A DNA stretch of 64,000 nucleotides, taken from assembly GCF_020873915.1 (NCBI RefSeq), contig NZ_JAHWGP010000035.1, positions 1-64,000 on the forward strand, read 5' to 3'. This stretch comes from Streptomyces sp. DH5. Lineage in GTDB: Bacteria; Actinomycetota; Actinomycetes; Streptomycetales; Streptomycetaceae. Under the pieces are notes generated by a model that made no database searches, had not been told where the DNA came from, and saw only the letters and a list, made by a program, of their open reading frames with translations. This document shows, piece by piece, positions 42,805 to 50,254 of this stretch; the first letter of the stretch is position 1; every line of letters starts with the position of its first letter. The position numbers and the translations under genes are program-made.

Positions 42805-43911
42805 CTACCAGCGCAGCAACGCCCCCAGTCCACCCACCGGCGCGTCCTCCTGCGGCCCCGCCGCATCCACCGCCAGCGCGGGCGCCCCCGTCGCGACCGC
42901 CGACCGGATCAGCGCGTCGTCCGCCCGCGCCGCCCACGAGTTCTGCTCGCCCAGCACCTTCAGGTCCGTCCGCCGCACCGCGAGCTGGTCCGGGTCCTCC
43001 CCGATCCACACCTCCCGGTGCGCGTCCGGCCCGTCCGACCGGACCAGCAACTCGCCGATCCGGTGCTCCCGCGCCGCCTCGACCAGCGCCGGCACGCCCT
43101 CCACGGCACCCGCGCGACCCTCGTCGTCCGAGCCGCGGGCGGCGAGGAACCGCTCCAGCTCCCCGGCGGCGCGCGCGTGGACGTGCTCCGCGCGGATCCG
43201 CTCCACGTCCCCGTCGAGCAGCCTGCTGCCCGCACCGTGCGGCGCCTCGGCCACCAGGGCGTCCAGTCGCTGCGGCAGCCGCTCGCGCACGGCCCGCCGC
43301 TCACGGTCGTCACCGACGAGGATCAGCAGGTCCGCACCGGTCTCCTCCTGGCAGACGGCGAGCGCGTCGGCGATCTCCGCGGCGTTGTGCTCCCAGGTGT
43401 TCTCGACCCGCAGCTGGAAGTGCCGCTCCGACCAGTCGACGGAAGCGGTCCGGTGCAGCGGCCACTGGCGACCGGTGACACCGCCCGCGTCGTCCCGGCC
43501 CAGGGCGCTGCGCAGTTCGAAGTCCGCGCCCCTGCGGTCCACGTAGGCGATCACGCACACGGGGTCCTCGCCGGCCAGGTCCAGCAGCGGCGCCACCCGC
43601 GGCAGCGGCGCCCACTCGGCCCAGTCGCGCTGCGGGGACCGGGCCAGCGGCGGGTCGAGCACCACCTCGCCGTCCCGGGCGAACAGGGCGCGGCCGTGCG
43701 GTTCGGCGGAGTGCCGCAGTTCCTCGATCGCGCCGCGCACCGCCTGGCAGGTCGCCTCGTCGGCGCCCCGCTCGGCGAGTTCCCGTGCCATCGCCTGCGC
43801 GGTCAGCTGCCGCTCGTGGGGCGTGTTCTCCGTGGGCCGGGACGTGTCGACGTACACGGAGGCCCAGGGGCCGGGACGTTCGTAGAGTGGATGCAGGAAT
43901 GCGAGTTCCAT
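42805..43911 (-). CDS. Vms1/Ankzf1-type (Rv2629-like) peptidyl-tRNA hydrolase family protein
   Basis: A 368-residue protein of the actinobacterial Rv2629-like group. Visible: MELAFLHPLYERPGPWASVYVDTSR start, the central eRF1/Pelota-like region (HFQLRVENTWEHNAAEIADAL, LLILVGDDRERRAV), and a last domain (RIGELLVRSDG, then LGALLRW). Related eukaryotic Vms1 releases nascent chains from stalled ribosomes; a ribosome-rescue or hibernation role here is by analogy only. Rv2629 belongs to the mycobacterial dormancy set as I recall. The ATG at 43911 has GGGAGGGAG. A SigB-type promoter lies about 50 bases upstream. Confidence 0.8.
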   Translation of the reverse strand: MELAFLHPLYERPGPWASVYVDTSRPTENTPHERQLTAQAMARELAERGADEATCQAVRGAIEELRHSAEPHGRALFARDGEVVLDPPLARSPQRDWAEWAPLPRVAPLLDLAGEDPVCVIAYVDRRGADFELRSALGRDDAGGVTGRQWPLHRTASVDWSERHFQLRVENTWEHNAAEIADALAVCQEETGADLLILVGDDRERRAVRERLPQRLDALVAEAPHGAGSRLLDGDVERIRAEHVHARAAGELERFLAARGSDDEGRAGAVEGVPALVEAAREHRIGELLVRSDGPDAHREVWIGEDPDQLAVRRTDLKVLGEQNSWAARADDALIRSAVATGAPALAVDAAGPQEDAPVGGLGALLRW

Positions 43912-43935
43912 GAGCTCCCTCCCGGTAGCCGTTCG

Positions 43936-43983
43936 GGTTGTGCCTGTGCCGCGGGCGGGTACCCGGAGCCCGTGAACGCACAC
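43936..43983. promoter_or_regulatory. Second divergent SigB-type promoter pair sharing GGGTACCC
   Basis: Minus strand: GTGT (complement of 43980-43983), 15 bases, GGGTAC (complement of 43959-43964), toward the Vms1-type gene. Plus strand: GGTT (43936-43939), 17 bases, GGGTAC (43957-43962), toward the DUF6158 gene; this spacer is one base outside the usual range. The two -10 boxes form one palindrome. Confidence 0.55.
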
Positions 43984-44001
43984 GACGAGCGGGGCACCAC
44001 G

Positions 44002-44259
44002 ATGACCGGAGTCGAGCCGAACCGCCTGGACGACCAGCAGCTCATGAAGGAACTGGAGACCATCCACCGCACGCGCCACGACACGCTGCTGTACGGCTCC
44101 AACGGCGCACTGCGCGCCCACAACGAGCGGATGGCGCAACTGGAGGGCGAGTACCTGCGCCGCAATCCGCGCCGACCGGTGGCCGCGGGCCGCACCCGTG
44201 AGGGAGCCCGCGAACGTAACCCCGCGGACACCACGACTCCCGCGGCCCCGGGCACCTGA
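44002..44259 (+). CDS. DUF6158-family small protein
   Basis: An 85-residue hydrophilic helical protein: LDDQQLMKELETIHRTRHDTLLYGS, HNERMAQLEGEYLRRNP and a polar tail (AAGRTREGARER). Small proteins of this family are widespread in Streptomyces, often beside stress genes; function unknown. The ATG at 44002 matches where family members start. A GTG at 43972 is in frame and would lie only ten bases after the GGGTAC box, giving a leaderless mRNA. Confidence 0.78.
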   Translation: MTGVEPNRLDDQQLMKELETIHRTRHDTLLYGSNGALRAHNERMAQLEGEYLRRNPRRPVAAGRTREGARERNPADTTTPAAPGT

Positions 44260-44301
44260 CCGCCACCACCACCGCGGCGACCTGCCGTCCCCGGGACGTG
44301 C

Positions 44302-44333
44302 CACCGGGGCCCGCGCGAGCGCGGGCCCCGGTG
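44302..44333. terminator. Bidirectional hairpin between DUF6158 and the DJ-1 gene
   Basis: CACCGGGGCCCGCGC (44302-44316) pairs fully with GCGCGGGCCCCGGTG (44319-44333). Placed between convergent genes. Confidence 0.85.
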
Positions 44334-44359
44334 CGGTGTGCGCGGCGGGCGTCAGTCCC

Positions 44360-44902
44360 TCAGGCCGCTTCCGCCCCGAACACCTCCAGGTACGTCTGGC
44401 AGAACGCCTTCAGATCGTCCGGCTTGCGGCTGGTGACCAGCTTGTTCGGACCGTGGTCGCAGACCTTCACCTGCTCGTCGACCCAGGTCCCGCCCGCGTT
44501 GCGGATGTCCGTTCGCAGGCTCGGCCAGCTCGTCAGTTCCCGGCCCCGTACGACGTCGGCCTCCACGAGGGTCCAGGGGGCGTGGCAGATCGCGGCGACC
44601 GGGCGGCCCTGCTCGAAGAAGTCCCGCACGAACGAGACGGCCTTCTCGTCCATGCGCAGGAAGTCCGGGTTGGCCACCCCGCCCGGCAGGACGAGCCCGC
44701 CGAAGGAGTCCGCCGACGTCTCACCGACGACCTCCTGCACGGGGAAGGTGTCCGCCTTGTCGAGGTGGTTGAACGCCTGGATCTTTCCCTGCTCCGTGGA
44801 CACGAGCACGGCTTCGTGGCCGGCATCCACGGCGGCCTGCCACGGCTCGGTCAACTCCACCTGCTCGACGCCCTCGGGTGCGGTCAGGAATGCGATGCGC
44901 AT
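44360..44902 (-). CDS. DJ-1/PfpI-family (type 1 glutamine amidotransferase-like) protein
   Basis: A 180-residue protein with the PfpI layout: IAFLTAPEGVEQVEL start, FGGLVLPGGVANPDFLR, and AAICHAPWTLVEA with the nucleophile Cys followed by His, as in PfpI and the Hsp31/YajL stress proteins. Likely a glyoxalase or deglycase-type stress protein; activity not certain. ATG at 44902. The gap to the DUF2795 gene holds three tandem repeats. Confidence 0.9.
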   Translation of the reverse strand: MRIAFLTAPEGVEQVELTEPWQAAVDAGHEAVLVSTEQGKIQAFNHLDKADTFPVQEVVGETSADSFGGLVLPGGVANPDFLRMDEKAVSFVRDFFEQGRPVAAICHAPWTLVEADVVRGRELTSWPSLRTDIRNAGGTWVDEQVKVCDHGPNKLVTSRKPDDLKAFCQTYLEVFGAEAA

Positions 44903-44997
44903 GATGGTTCCTACGTCCCTTCGTCAGTCTTCTGCGGCTGTCGTACGCCGCTCTCGCCCGCCGGCCCGGCCAGGTGCGGGCCGCCGCCGGCAGCCGG

Positions 44998-45085
44998 AGC
45001 CCGGGCAGGCGGTCTCCGTCTCCCGGAGCCCGGGCAGGCGGTCTCCGTCTCCCGGAGCCCGGGTCAGGAGCTCTCCGTCTCCCGG
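44998..45085. repeat. Tandem 29-bp repeats at the DUF2795 3' end
   Basis: Two identical 29-base units (44998-45026, 45027-45055) and a diverged 30-base third (45056-45085) that includes the DUF2795 stop codon. The array seems to come from duplication of the end of that gene. Confidence 0.85.
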
Positions 45086-45456
45086 CTCCGGGTCAGCGCC
45101 TCCGCCAGCTCCTGGACGCTGCCGTAGCGGTCCTGGCGCGGCAGCCGCTCCAGCGCCTCGATGAGCGTGTCGGGCGCGTGCCGCCGGTCCAGCGCGCGCA
45201 TCAGCTCGCGCGGGCCCGCGGGGAACGCCCCACGGCTGAGGATCCGGGCCAGTTCCAGCCGCACCGACTCCAGTGACGTCGGGCCTCGGCCGGGTGTCAC
45301 CGGGCCGTACGCGACCGCGGGGTCGTCGTCGGCGAACGGCTCCGGGTCGTGCCACTCCTCGGTCCGGGTGGGATGCCCGGACCTGAGCAGCCCCTGCAGT
45401 TCGTGCTTCATCTCGTCGTCACGGTGGACGCTGAGCCGGTCACTGCCTCGCTGCAT
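45064..45456 (-). CDS. DUF2795 domain protein
   Basis: A 130-residue protein: a polar N-terminus (MQRGSDRLSVHRDDEMKHEL) and a C-terminal DUF2795 domain (LILSRGAFPAG-like, RELMRALDRRHAPDTLIEALERLPRQD, VQELAEAL). The N-terminal M-K-H-E-L-Q stretch is usual for Streptomyces members. Function unknown. The ATG at 45456 has GGAGGGAGAC, and a SigB-type promoter lies 35-59 bases upstream. Confidence 0.82.
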   Translation of the reverse strand: MQRGSDRLSVHRDDEMKHELQGLLRSGHPTRTEEWHDPEPFADDDPAVAYGPVTPGRGPTSLESVRLELARILSRGAFPAGPRELMRALDRRHAPDTLIEALERLPRQDRYGSVQELAEALTRSRETESS

Positions 45457-45490
45457 GTCTCCCTCCAGATCCTTCGGGGGTGCGCACCGC

Positions 45491-45515
45491 GTACCCGGGC
45501 AGCGGAGGCCGACAC
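45491..45515 (-). promoter_or_regulatory. SigB-type promoter of the DUF2795 gene
   Basis: On the minus strand GTGT (complement of 45512-45515), 15-base spacer, GGGTAC (complement of 45491-45496). Full match to GNNT-N14-16-GGGTAY, with a leader of about 27 bases to the ATG. Confidence 0.6.
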
Positions 45516-45615
45516 AGGGATCGGACCGTGGATCGGCACGGCCCGGGTTTGCCCCCGGGAGACCGGGAGACCCGGCAGGACACGCCCCCCACGAGCCTCC
45601 TGGAAAGGCCCGGCC

Positions 45616-45756
45616 ATGGCGGTGCTCGCCCTGCTCATCCCTTCCTTCATGCTCGGCGTGGTCCTGATGCTGGGCCGTTACGAAGACCTCCTGCTGCCGC
45701 CCGTGCAGCCACCCGAGGAACCCTCGGAACCCGGACTCGGACGTTTGGGGCCCTGA
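45616..45756 (+). CDS. Small single-span membrane protein (46 aa)
   Basis: 46 residues: MAVLALLIPSFMLGVVLMLG is one transmembrane helix, followed by an acidic Pro-rich tail (PPVQPPEEPSEPG). A CTGGAAAGG sequence precedes the ATG at a plausible distance. Reported because the hydrophobic-then-acidic design looks deliberate. No known function. Confidence 0.5.
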   Translation: MAVLALLIPSFMLGVVLMLGRYEDLLLPPVQPPEEPSEPGLGRLGP

Positions 45757-45801
45757 AGCGGGGGCACGCGCACGTGAAGTGCTTCGGACAGGAGGCACCC
45801 C

Positions 45802-46704
45802 GTGGCAGCGGCACCCGGCCGCCCCCGGGTGTACCTGTCCTCTCTCCTCGGTCGGTGCACCCGCCACGGTGACATCCCGAGCACTTCCGAGGGAGTTGCA
45901 CCGCAGATGCCCACCCGAGCAACCGCGAAGCACCACCCGCACGATGACGCCCCCGACACCGCGGCCGCCTTCCGCAGACTCGCCGGACTGCCCGGCGGAG
46001 CGGAGCGCGACGCCCTCCGGGAGGAGATCGTCGAGGCGTGGCTGCCCATGGCCGACCGCCTCGCCGGACGGTTCCGCAGCCGCGGTGAGAGCTACGACGA
46101 TCTGCGCCAGGTCGCCGCGCTGGGTCTGGTCAAGGCCGTCGACCGCTACGACCCCGCCCTCGGCAACGCCTTCGAGAGCTACGCCGTGCCGACCATCACC
46201 GGCGAGATCAAGCGGCACTTCCGCGACCACATGTGGACGCTGCACGTGCCGCGGCGGGTCCAGGACCTGCGCAACCGGGTCCGCAGCGCTTCCCAGGACC
46301 TCTCCCAGACCTCCGGACGCACCCCGACCGTGTCCCAGATCGCCGAACACGCCGGGCTCAGCGAGGAGGAGGTGCGCGCCGGGCAGGAAGCCCTGGAAAG
46401 CTTCAGCGCGCTGTCCCTGGACGCCGTGCTGCCCGGGAGCGACGACGGCTTCTCGCTGGGCGACGCCCTCGGCGCGCCCGACCCGGCGCTGGACACCGTG
46501 GTCGACCGCGAGGCGGTCAAGGACCGGCTGGCCGCGCTCCCGGAGCGGGAGCGGGCCATCCTCTACATGCGGTTCTTCGACGACATGACCCAGAGCGGCA
46601 TCGCCGAGGAGCTGGGCATCTCGCAGATGCACGTCTCCCGGCTGATCAGCCGGAGCTGCGGCCGGGTACGGGAGCAGGTCATGAGCGACGCCGCCGGGGG
46701 CTGA
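45802..46704 (+). CDS. SigB/SigF-family RNA polymerase sigma factor
   Basis: A stress or development-type sigma factor (300 residues from this start). Region 2 is seen in LADRFAGRF-like and YDDLRQVAALGLVKAVDRYDP, AFESYAVPTITGEIKRHFRDH (region 2.3-2.4). Region 3 begins at VSQIAEHAGLSEEEV. Region 4 is LPERERAILYMRFF and SQMHVSRLISR. The GTG at 45802 has a near-ideal AGGAGG six bases upstream; an ATG at 45907 (265 residues) matches the usual family N-terminus, so the first 35 residues may be extra. No anti-sigma gene is adjacent. Good candidate to read the GGGTAC promoters nearby. Confidence 0.9.
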   Translation: MAAAPGRPRVYLSSLLGRCTRHGDIPSTSEGVAPQMPTRATAKHHPHDDAPDTAAAFRRLAGLPGGAERDALREEIVEAWLPMADRLAGRFRSRGESYDDLRQVAALGLVKAVDRYDPALGNAFESYAVPTITGEIKRHFRDHMWTLHVPRRVQDLRNRVRSASQDLSQTSGRTPTVSQIAEHAGLSEEEVRAGQEALESFSALSLDAVLPGSDDGFSLGDALGAPDPALDTVVDREAVKDRLAALPERERAILYMRFFDDMTQSGIAEELGISQMHVSRLISRSCGRVREQVMSDAAGG

Positions 46705-46841
46705 CACGACCTTCACCCGACCGGGTGTGCGGGTCCCGCCAATGGCGGGCGGCGGCGCGCGGCGCGGCGGCGGGCGGGCTGTGATGGCTGTGGGGCGACC
46801 GATCGCCGTGGCCCCGCCCGCCGCTCGAAGGAGCCCGCACC

Positions 46842-47768
46842 ATGCGCCGCACCGCCCGCGCCCTGTCCCTCGCCGCCGTCGCCGGCACCGTCCTCGGCGC
46901 GCTCGCACCGGTCGCGGCCGCGGGCACGGCCCCGGGCAGCGGAGCGTCACGGGCGACGGCCTCGACCTCCCCTTCCCCCTGCCCGAAGCCCGGAGGCGCT
47001 CACGCGTGGGAGGAGTATGCGCCCAGGAGCACCGAGCCGGACGCCGACGGGCCGGAGGCGCTGGGGGACGGTCCGGAAGGCCTGGAGCCGGGAAGTCCCG
47101 GAGAACCCGGCGAAGAGACCCTCGAGGAACCGGAGACGCTCCTCCCGGACGCCACCGCCCCGGACGCGTTCCTTCCGGACGCCGACCCCGAGGGCACCGC
47201 CCCGGACGCGCTCCTTCCGGACACCGACCGCAAGGGCACCGCCCCGGACGCGTTTCTTCCGGACGCCGACCCCGAGGGCACCGCCCCGGACGCGCTCTTC
47301 CCGGACGCCGACCCCGAGGACGCCGACCCCGAGGGCACCGCCCCGGACGCGCTCCTCCCGGACACCGACCCCGGGGACGCCGACCCCCAGGGCGCCGGCG
47401 TCCCCGCCCCGCCCGGCACCGATGCGGCCGCCGGACCGCAGGCCACGGATCGCCGGGCCGCAGCCGTCAGGCCCGCCGCGCCGCGAACCGCCGGACCCGC
47501 GCCGGTGGCACCCCGGCCCCCGGTCTCCAAGCCGGCCCGGCCCGAGCCGGTGCAGCCCGGACCCACCCCCTCCCGGAGCCCTCACTGCGCCCCCACACCC
47601 TCCCGGCACCCCACACCCCCCGCGCACCACGGGGTCGACGCCGGCGCGGGCGGCGCGTTCACCGACTCGGTGCCCGCCCTCGCCGCCGGCGGCCTGCTCA
47701 TCGCGGGCGCGTTCGGCGCCGCCGCCCACCGCGTGTATCGGGACCGGTCCTCCCGCCCGGACGCCTGA
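46842..47768 (+). CDS. Secreted or membrane-anchored Pro/Asp-rich repeat protein
   Basis: A 308-residue protein: a signal peptide (MRRTARALSLAAVAGTV...AAG), an acidic region of imperfect 14-residue repeats based on GTAPDA(L/F)LPD(T/A)D, a Pro/Ala/Arg linker, and a C-terminal hydrophobic helix (ALAAGGLLIAGAFGAAAH) with a basic end, so it is likely displayed outside the cell with a C-terminal anchor. No LPxTG sortase motif seen. GAAGGAG precedes the ATG. Function unknown; a cell-surface spacer or adhesin-like role is a guess. Confidence 0.7.
   Translation: MRRTARALSLAAVAGTVLGALAPVAAAGTAPGSGASRATASTSPSPCPKPGGAHAWEEYAPRSTEPDADGPEALGDGPEGLEPGSPGEPGEETLEEPETLLPDATAPDAFLPDADPEGTAPDALLPDTDRKGTAPDAFLPDADPEGTAPDALFPDADPEDADPEGTAPDALLPDTDPGDADPQGAGVPAPPGTDAAAGPQATDRRAAAVRPAAPRTAGPAPVAPRPPVSKPARPEPVQPGPTPSRSPHCAPTPSRHPTPPAHHGVDAGAGGAFTDSVPALAAGGLLIAGAFGAAAHRVYRDRSSRPDA
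47150..47400 (+). repeat. 42-bp imperfect coding repeats
   Basis: About five units of 42 bases (one carries an extra 15 bases) encode the PDA(L/F)LPD(T/A)DPEGTA pattern. Codon use is nearly constant between copies, so this is recent duplication rather than slow convergence. Confidence 0.8.
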
Positions 47769-47923
47769 CGTCCCTCGCCCCTCCCCGTCCGCGCCGGCAG
47801 CGCACCACACGCCACGGGTCGGCACTCATGGCACACGGCACGCGGGGTACTGGCTCGCCGAGGGCGGCACGAGCGGGCGCCGGGGCACGGCGCCCGGACA
47901 CCAGGGACTGCGCGGAGGTAGGC

Positions 47924-49171
47924 ATGCGGCTCACGCACCCCGAAGGCCACGGACCCGTCCGCTTCGGGCCGCCGGACCCCGAGGACGGGCTCCCCGTCCT
48001 GCCCGAGCTGTCCGCCGTGCTGGCCGCCGCGGCCTCCCGTGCCGGCGCCGAGCCGGTCGGCGGTGGCCCCGCCCTGCTGGACGCCGCCTGCGGCTACGGC
48101 GACCGGCGCGGACTGCCCGCCGCCCCCGACCGGGTGGCGGTCGCCCCCGGCGCTCCCGCCCTGCTGGTGGCCCTGACCGCCGCCATCGGCGGCGACGTGC
48201 TGGTGCCCAGACCCTGCGCCGCCTGGTGGGCCCCCTGCGCGCGGCTGCTGGGCAGACCCGCCTTCTCCGTGCCGACCCCCGCCGAGAGCGGCGGCGTCCC
48301 CGACCCGTACGCCCTGCTGGAGACCATTCGCCGGCTGCGCGCCGAGGGCGGCGACCCGCGTCTGCTGGTGCTGTCCGTCGCCGACGACCCCACCGCCACC
48401 GTCGCTCCGCCCGAACTGCTGCACGAGACCGTGGAGGCCGCCGTCGCCGAAGGGCTCCACCTGGTCAGCGACGAGACCTGGCGCGACACCCTGCACGACC
48501 CGCACGGCACCGTGCTGCTCAGCCCCGCCGAGATGCTGCCCGACCGGGTCACCGTCGTCACCGACCTGGTCGGCGCCCTGCTCCCGCCCGGCTGGCCCGC
48601 CGCCGTGGCCCGCTTCCCGGCCGGAGAGGAGGGCAACGCGCTGCACGCGCGGGTGCTCGACGTGCTGACCGCGCTCGACGCGCGGGTCGCCGCGCCCATC
48701 GCCGCCGCGGCGGTCCACGCGCTGTCCGAGCCCGAACCGGTCACCACGCGCGTCGCCGACTCCGTACGCCTGCACGCCCGCATGGCCGCCGCCGCGCATC
48801 GTGCCGTCGTCGCCGCCGGCGCCGTGTCCCGGCCCCCGTCCTGCGGCCGCCACCTGTACGTGGACCTCACACCGCTGGTGCCCTCGCTCACCGCCCACGG
48901 GGTCGGGGACGCCCAGGAACTGGAGGACTTCCTCACCGCCCGGCTCGGTGTGCCCGCCCCGGGCGGTCACCGTTTCGGCGACGACCTCGAGGCCTTCCGC
49001 GTACGGCTCTCCACCGCCCCCCTCCTGGGCCGCACCGCCGACCTGCGCGCGGCCTGCCTGCGCTCCTCCGACCCCCTGGAACTGCCCCACGTACGCGACG
49101 CGTTGACCCATCTGGCAACGGTCTTCGACGATCTCCGTGACGACGCGCGGCGAAGGGAGTCCCCTCGATGA
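47924..49171 (+). CDS. Aminotransferase class I/II-fold protein lacking the PLP lysine
   Basis: 415 residues with a fold-type I aminotransferase layout: a small N-terminal segment, VAVAPGAPALLVALTAAIGGDVLVPRPCAAWW (substrate/cofactor loop), LVLSVADDPTATVAPPELL, LVSDETWRDTL (usually DE-x-Y), and a C-terminal RVRLST with the carboxylate arginine. Where other members have S-x-S-K-x-x-x-PGxR, this reads VVTDLVGALLPPGW, with no lysine. It therefore should not form the internal aldimine and may be a pseudoenzyme or regulator. GGAGG precedes the ATG; its stop overlaps the next gene. Confidence 0.78.
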   Translation: MRLTHPEGHGPVRFGPPDPEDGLPVLPELSAVLAAAASRAGAEPVGGGPALLDAACGYGDRRGLPAAPDRVAVAPGAPALLVALTAAIGGDVLVPRPCAAWWAPCARLLGRPAFSVPTPAESGGVPDPYALLETIRRLRAEGGDPRLLVLSVADDPTATVAPPELLHETVEAAVAEGLHLVSDETWRDTLHDPHGTVLLSPAEMLPDRVTVVTDLVGALLPPGWPAAVARFPAGEEGNALHARVLDVLTALDARVAAPIAAAAVHALSEPEPVTTRVADSVRLHARMAAAAHRAVVAAGAVSRPPSCGRHLYVDLTPLVPSLTAHGVGDAQELEDFLTARLGVPAPGGHRFGDDLEAFRVRLSTAPLLGRTADLRAACLRSSDPLELPHVRDALTHLATVFDDLRDDARRRESPR

Positions 49172-50238
49172 CGCAGTGGCCCGAGCCGACCGGGGAAACC
49201 ACCACCACGGCGTCCCCCGGCGCAGCGGCACCCGACCCCGGCCCCCCGCTCTCCGCGCGGCCGTACCCGCCCCTGGCCGAGCCCCGACCCCTCGCCGAGC
49301 ACCGGGTGTGGCCGCGCGCCTTCCACGACCGGCTGACCGCCCCCCTGCCCGGCCTCAAGGCCCTCGCCCGCTTCGCCCGCGAGGGCGCCGTGCGCCCCAC
49401 CCCCGAAGGTCTCTCCGGCATCCCCCGGCTGCCGTACGAGCCCGGACCGCTGCCCCGCGTGGACGCCCGCACGGTCGCCGTCACCTGGGCGGGGCACGCC
49501 AGCTGGGTCCTGCGGATCGGCGGGCTCACCGTGCTCACCGACCCCGTCTGGTCCCGCCGCATCCTCGGCACCCCGGCCCGTGTCACCCCCGTCGGCGTCG
49601 CCTGGGAGGCGCTGCCCGGGGTGGACGCGGTCGTCATCAGCCACAACCACTACGACCACCTGGACGCCCCCACCCTGCGCCGGCTGTCGCGCGACACCCC
49701 GGTGTTCGTGCCGGCCGGTCTCGGCCGCTGGTTCCGCCGCCGCCGGTTCACCCGGGTCACCGAGCTCGACTGGTGGGAGGCCGCCGAACTGGACGGCGTC
49801 CGCTTCGACTTCGTACCGGCCCACCACTGGTCCAAACGCACCCTCACCGACACCTGCCGCTCCCTGTGGGGCGGCTGGGTGCTCACCGACCGGGAGGGCC
49901 GGCGCGTCCACTTCGCCGGTGACACCGGCTACGGCCACTGGTTCTCCCGCATCGGCCGCCGCTACCCCGGCATCGACCTCACGCTGCTGCCCATCGGCGC
50001 CTACGACCCCCGCTGGTGGCTGGCCGACGTCCACTGCGACCCGGAGGAAGCCGTCCGCGCCGCCCAGGACCTCGGCGCGCGCCGCATGGCCCCCATGCAC
50101 TGGGGGACGTTCGTCCTGTCCGCGGAACCGGTCCTGGAGCCGCTCCTGCGCGTCCGCGCCGCCTGGCGGCGCGCGGGACTGCCCCGCGAGGCGCTGTGGG
50201 ACCTGCCGGTGGGCGCGTCGCGCGTCCTGGAGGAGTGA
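49168..50238 (+). CDS. Metallo-beta-lactamase-fold hydrolase (NAPE-PLD/UlaG-like)
   Basis: A 356-residue MBL-fold protein. HNHYDHLD supplies the HxHxDH metal site, HFAGDTGYG a further ligand, and MAPMHWGTF the final histidine. The long N-terminal Pro-rich part and WAGHASWVLRIGG start match the N-acylphosphatidylethanolamine-phospholipase D-like group, i.e. a lipid or phosphodiester hydrolase is likely. ATGA overlap with the aminotransferase-like gene suggests they act together. Confidence 0.85.
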   Translation: MTQWPEPTGETTTTASPGAAAPDPGPPLSARPYPPLAEPRPLAEHRVWPRAFHDRLTAPLPGLKALARFAREGAVRPTPEGLSGIPRLPYEPGPLPRVDARTVAVTWAGHASWVLRIGGLTVLTDPVWSRRILGTPARVTPVGVAWEALPGVDAVVISHNHYDHLDAPTLRRLSRDTPVFVPAGLGRWFRRRRFTRVTELDWWEAAELDGVRFDFVPAHHWSKRTLTDTCRSLWGGWVLTDREGRRVHFAGDTGYGHWFSRIGRRYPGIDLTLLPIGAYDPRWWLADVHCDPEEAVRAAQDLGARRMAPMHWGTFVLSAEPVLEPLLRVRAAWRRAGLPREALWDLPVGASRVLEE

Positions 50239-50254
50239 GCCCGGGGCGGGGCCG

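Noticed and set aside
45757-45790. GTTT-N13-GGGGGC as a self-promoter of the sigma gene
   Set aside because: The -10 part does not match GGGTAY, and the match depends on a low-information G-run.
46735-46749. CCCGCC-AAT-GGCGGG as terminator of the sigma gene
   Set aside because: Only six base pairs and close to chance in such GC-rich DNA.
46727-49171. Very long open frames opposite or beside real genes (for example the plus frame from 46727 and long minus-strand frames under the gvp, dnaK and peptidase genes)
   Set aside because: High G+C removes stop codons. The translations are Arg/Pro/Gly/His-rich without domains, and each overlaps a gene with clear family motifs.
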